64,000 nucleotides of DNA from Methanosphaerula subterraneus (lineage in GTDB: Archaea > Halobacteriota > Methanomicrobia > Methanomicrobiales > Methanospirillaceae). A program made the translations under genes and the position numbers. The notes beneath the pieces are model-generated. The model saw nothing but the letters and a program-made list of their open reading frames with translations, ran no database searches and had not been told where the DNA came from. The stretch lies in NCBI RefSeq assembly GCF_052055875.1, contig NZ_CP170508.1:806001-870000 (forward strand), written 5' to 3'. The first letter of the stretch is position 1; each line of letters opens with the position of its first letter. Below, in pieces: positions 63,044 to 64,000 of this stretch.

Positions 63044-63238
63044 TCATACGGCAACCACCTCCCTCTGTTGCTGCTGGTTCAGGCTGTACAGGCTCTGCCG
63101 GGCGTCGATGAAATAATAGCGCTCGACTAGGAATTGCTCTTCCTTTAACCTGTTCAATGCGTACCGCACGGTTCTGGATGGCAGCGAGGTCTCGCGGATG
63201 AGATCCTTCTGCGTCAGTTGTCCGCCCGATTCCAACAC
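63044..63238 (-). CDS. Winged-helix DNA-binding protein, N-terminus unclear
   Basis: 64 codons from GTG 63238, LESGGQLTQKDLIRETSLPS then RTVRYALNRLKEEQFLVERY, a MarR-type winged helix ending in SLNQQQQREVVAV. The same frame stays open upstream for about 30 codons and reads AQIGHLPPSAKLVYKV, which fits this family well, but has no standard start codon; an ATG at about 63334 lies one base out of frame. So a frameshift or unusual start is likely. The near-palindrome at 63357-63376 lies just upstream. Confidence 0.6.
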   Translation of the reverse strand: MLESGGQLTQKDLIRETSLPSRTVRYALNRLKEEQFLVERYYFIDARQSLYSLNQQQQREVVAV

Positions 63239-63356
63239 TTTGTATACGAGCTTTGCCGATGGCGGCAGATGCCCGATCTGTGCGATTGTTGAGTTATTCT
63301 CGTTTGCGTTTACAACAAAAACGATCCCTCATAGTGGAATCACCATACTACCATTG

Positions 63357-63376
63357 AAGTTCACAATTGTTAACTT
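63357..63376. promoter_or_regulatory. Fourth CACAATTGT palindrome
   Basis: AAGTTCACAATTGTTAACTT, a 20-bp inverted repeat with one mismatched pair. It shares the core TTCACAATTG with the sites at 1073, 45525 and 56543 and lies about 20 bases upstream of the ATG at about 63334 before the winged-helix frame (minus strand). Confidence 0.5.
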
Positions 63377-63570
63377 TTTCTGTTCGTCGGGGCTGGACTG
63401 GATCGGATTTCTTACCCCAAATATCGACAAATTTTCTCTCTTCCTGGATTTTAATTATGATATCTGGATATTTCGAGCAGTCACCGCTCCAGTCACCATT
63501 ATGCTCAGGAGTCATATAAAAAATCATTATCATCCCTCCCGCGCATCTTCAATCCCTTCTGACACCGATG

Positions 63571-63704
63571 GCATGAAAAGGCGAGTCGGTGCCACCGGAA
63601 GTATGTCAGGGAATGGATTCTCGATCAGGGACGATATGTTCCCGGCAAAACCTGCCGATATTGAGATGATATTAAGGTCAGTCACACAGATCTTTCGGGA
63701 TTAG
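63571..63704 (+). CDS. Short frame before methanogenesis marker 14
   Basis: 43 codons from ATG 63571: MKRRVGATGSMSGNGFSIRD, then DMFPAKPADIEMILRSVTQI ending FRD and a TAG 3 bases before the next ATG. It could be the C-terminal scrap of an enzyme or a small coupled protein. Not recognised. Confidence 0.3.
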
Positions 63705-63707
63705 TCT

Positions 63708-64000
63708 ATGCCAGTTACAGGTATTGCCCTTGATATCGGAACGAGCGGGATACGGGCACTTGCGATTGATCGTGAAGCTGGAGATGCTATCGCCTCTGCG
63801 GCGACATCATGGCACCCCCTTCCCGGCACCAACCTGATCGATCATCTTCTCTTCTCGGCAACCTTCGGTCAGGACCTCGCCCGGCGCATCATGATCAGGA
63901 CGATCAATGGTCTGGTTGAGATCCTCTGTGATCCTCACAGCATCGAATCGATGGCCATCTGCGGGAATACCGGGCAGATCTCCCTGGTTATGGGAGCAGA
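63708..64000 (+). CDS. Methanogenesis marker protein 14 (ASKHA fold), 5' part
   Basis: The window ends 97 codons into this gene. VTGIALDIGTSGIRALAIDR is the phosphate-1 loop of the ASKHA (actin-like ATPase) fold; SWHPLPGTNLIDHLLFSATF and SMAICGNTGQISL follow methanogenesis marker 14, relatives of the RamA-type corrinoid-protein activators. Likely a reductive activase-like ATPase of methanogens. The C-terminal half is beyond the window. Confidence 0.7.
   Translation, partial: MPVTGIALDIGTSGIRALAIDREAGDAIASAATSWHPLPGTNLIDHLLFSATFGQDLARRIMIRTINGLVEILCDPHSIESMAICGNTGQISLVMGA

Noticed and set aside
63198..63704. 168-codon plus-strand frame over the winged-helix promoter
   Set aside because: Opposite to a recognisable winged helix and crossing its control region; only the last 43 codons look protein-like and are listed separately.

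Overview
The window is archaeal and methanogenic. Evidence: a 16S gene with the archaeal 5' end, archaeal TATA/BRE promoters, SepCysS, McrA-glycine thioamidation proteins (YcaO and TfuA), methanogenesis marker proteins 8 and 14, an MtrA-like protein, RIO2, TrmB and cupin-type phosphoglucose isomerase. GC-rich coding sequence and gene content fit Methanomicrobiales; a Methanosphaerula/Methanoregula-type genome is my best guess, not something I can prove here.

Layout. 1-6.5 kb: end of ycaO and tfuA, then a sulfur operon pscS-metY-metX followed by thiI (Cys-tRNA formation, homocysteine synthesis, tRNA thiolation). 6.5-14 kb: flavin disulfide oxidoreductase with an unknown partner, a stand-alone NrpR effector domain, a TrmB regulator divergent from a surface protein across a perfect inverted repeat, nitroreductase, RNase R-like exonuclease. 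14-19 kb: arsenic locus acr3-arsC-mtrA-like, an AT-rich DUF1232 gene, and a decayed arsenic-redox cassette (arsR, thioredoxin, zinc protein, all broken) with twin operators. 19-27 kb: phosphoglucose isomerase, then nadE / K+ channel / TtuA-like operon facing rio2-DUF460-thiL. 27-30 kb: a secreted PKD/CBM6/dockerin protein and a flavin reductase. 30-33 kb: two small sister proteins, a RecA-like ATPase with a ruined Walker A, and a B-family polymerase with a ruined motif C. 33-35.5 kb: flavoprotein, MerR regulator, frameshifted uspA.

35.6-41.4 kb is a complete rRNA operon on the minus strand: 16S, a spacer tRNA, 23S, tRNA-Cys, two 5S genes, fed by three promoters repeated every 110 bp. The spacer tRNA has alanine-type acceptor determinants but reads as anticodon UGU.

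41.5-50 kb is accessory metabolism: hydrolase, FMN reductase, isochorismatase, CDGSH protein, then a sulfur/metal cluster (TauE permease, Cys-rich ArsR, DGC zinc protein, transsulfuration PLP enzyme). 50-51 kb is methanogenesis marker 8, followed by an IS/MITE-like remnant. 51.7-57.6 kb is a copper cluster (cupredoxin, repeat protein, CopA, HMA-membrane protein, HMA protein, double winged-helix regulator). 57.7-62.3 kb holds tandem copies of a two-CW-protein / response regulator / histidine kinase module with decayed kinase fragments. The window ends in a winged-helix gene and the start of marker 14.

A palindrome TTCACAATTGTGAA occurs near-perfectly at four loci (about 1.07, 45.5, 56.5 and 63.4 kb), at two or three of them about 20 bp past a TATA box, which suggests an undescribed regulon linking sulfur and copper genes. 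Several genes carry one-base or short tandem-repeat frameshifts; decay and sequencing error cannot be told apart from this sequence alone.
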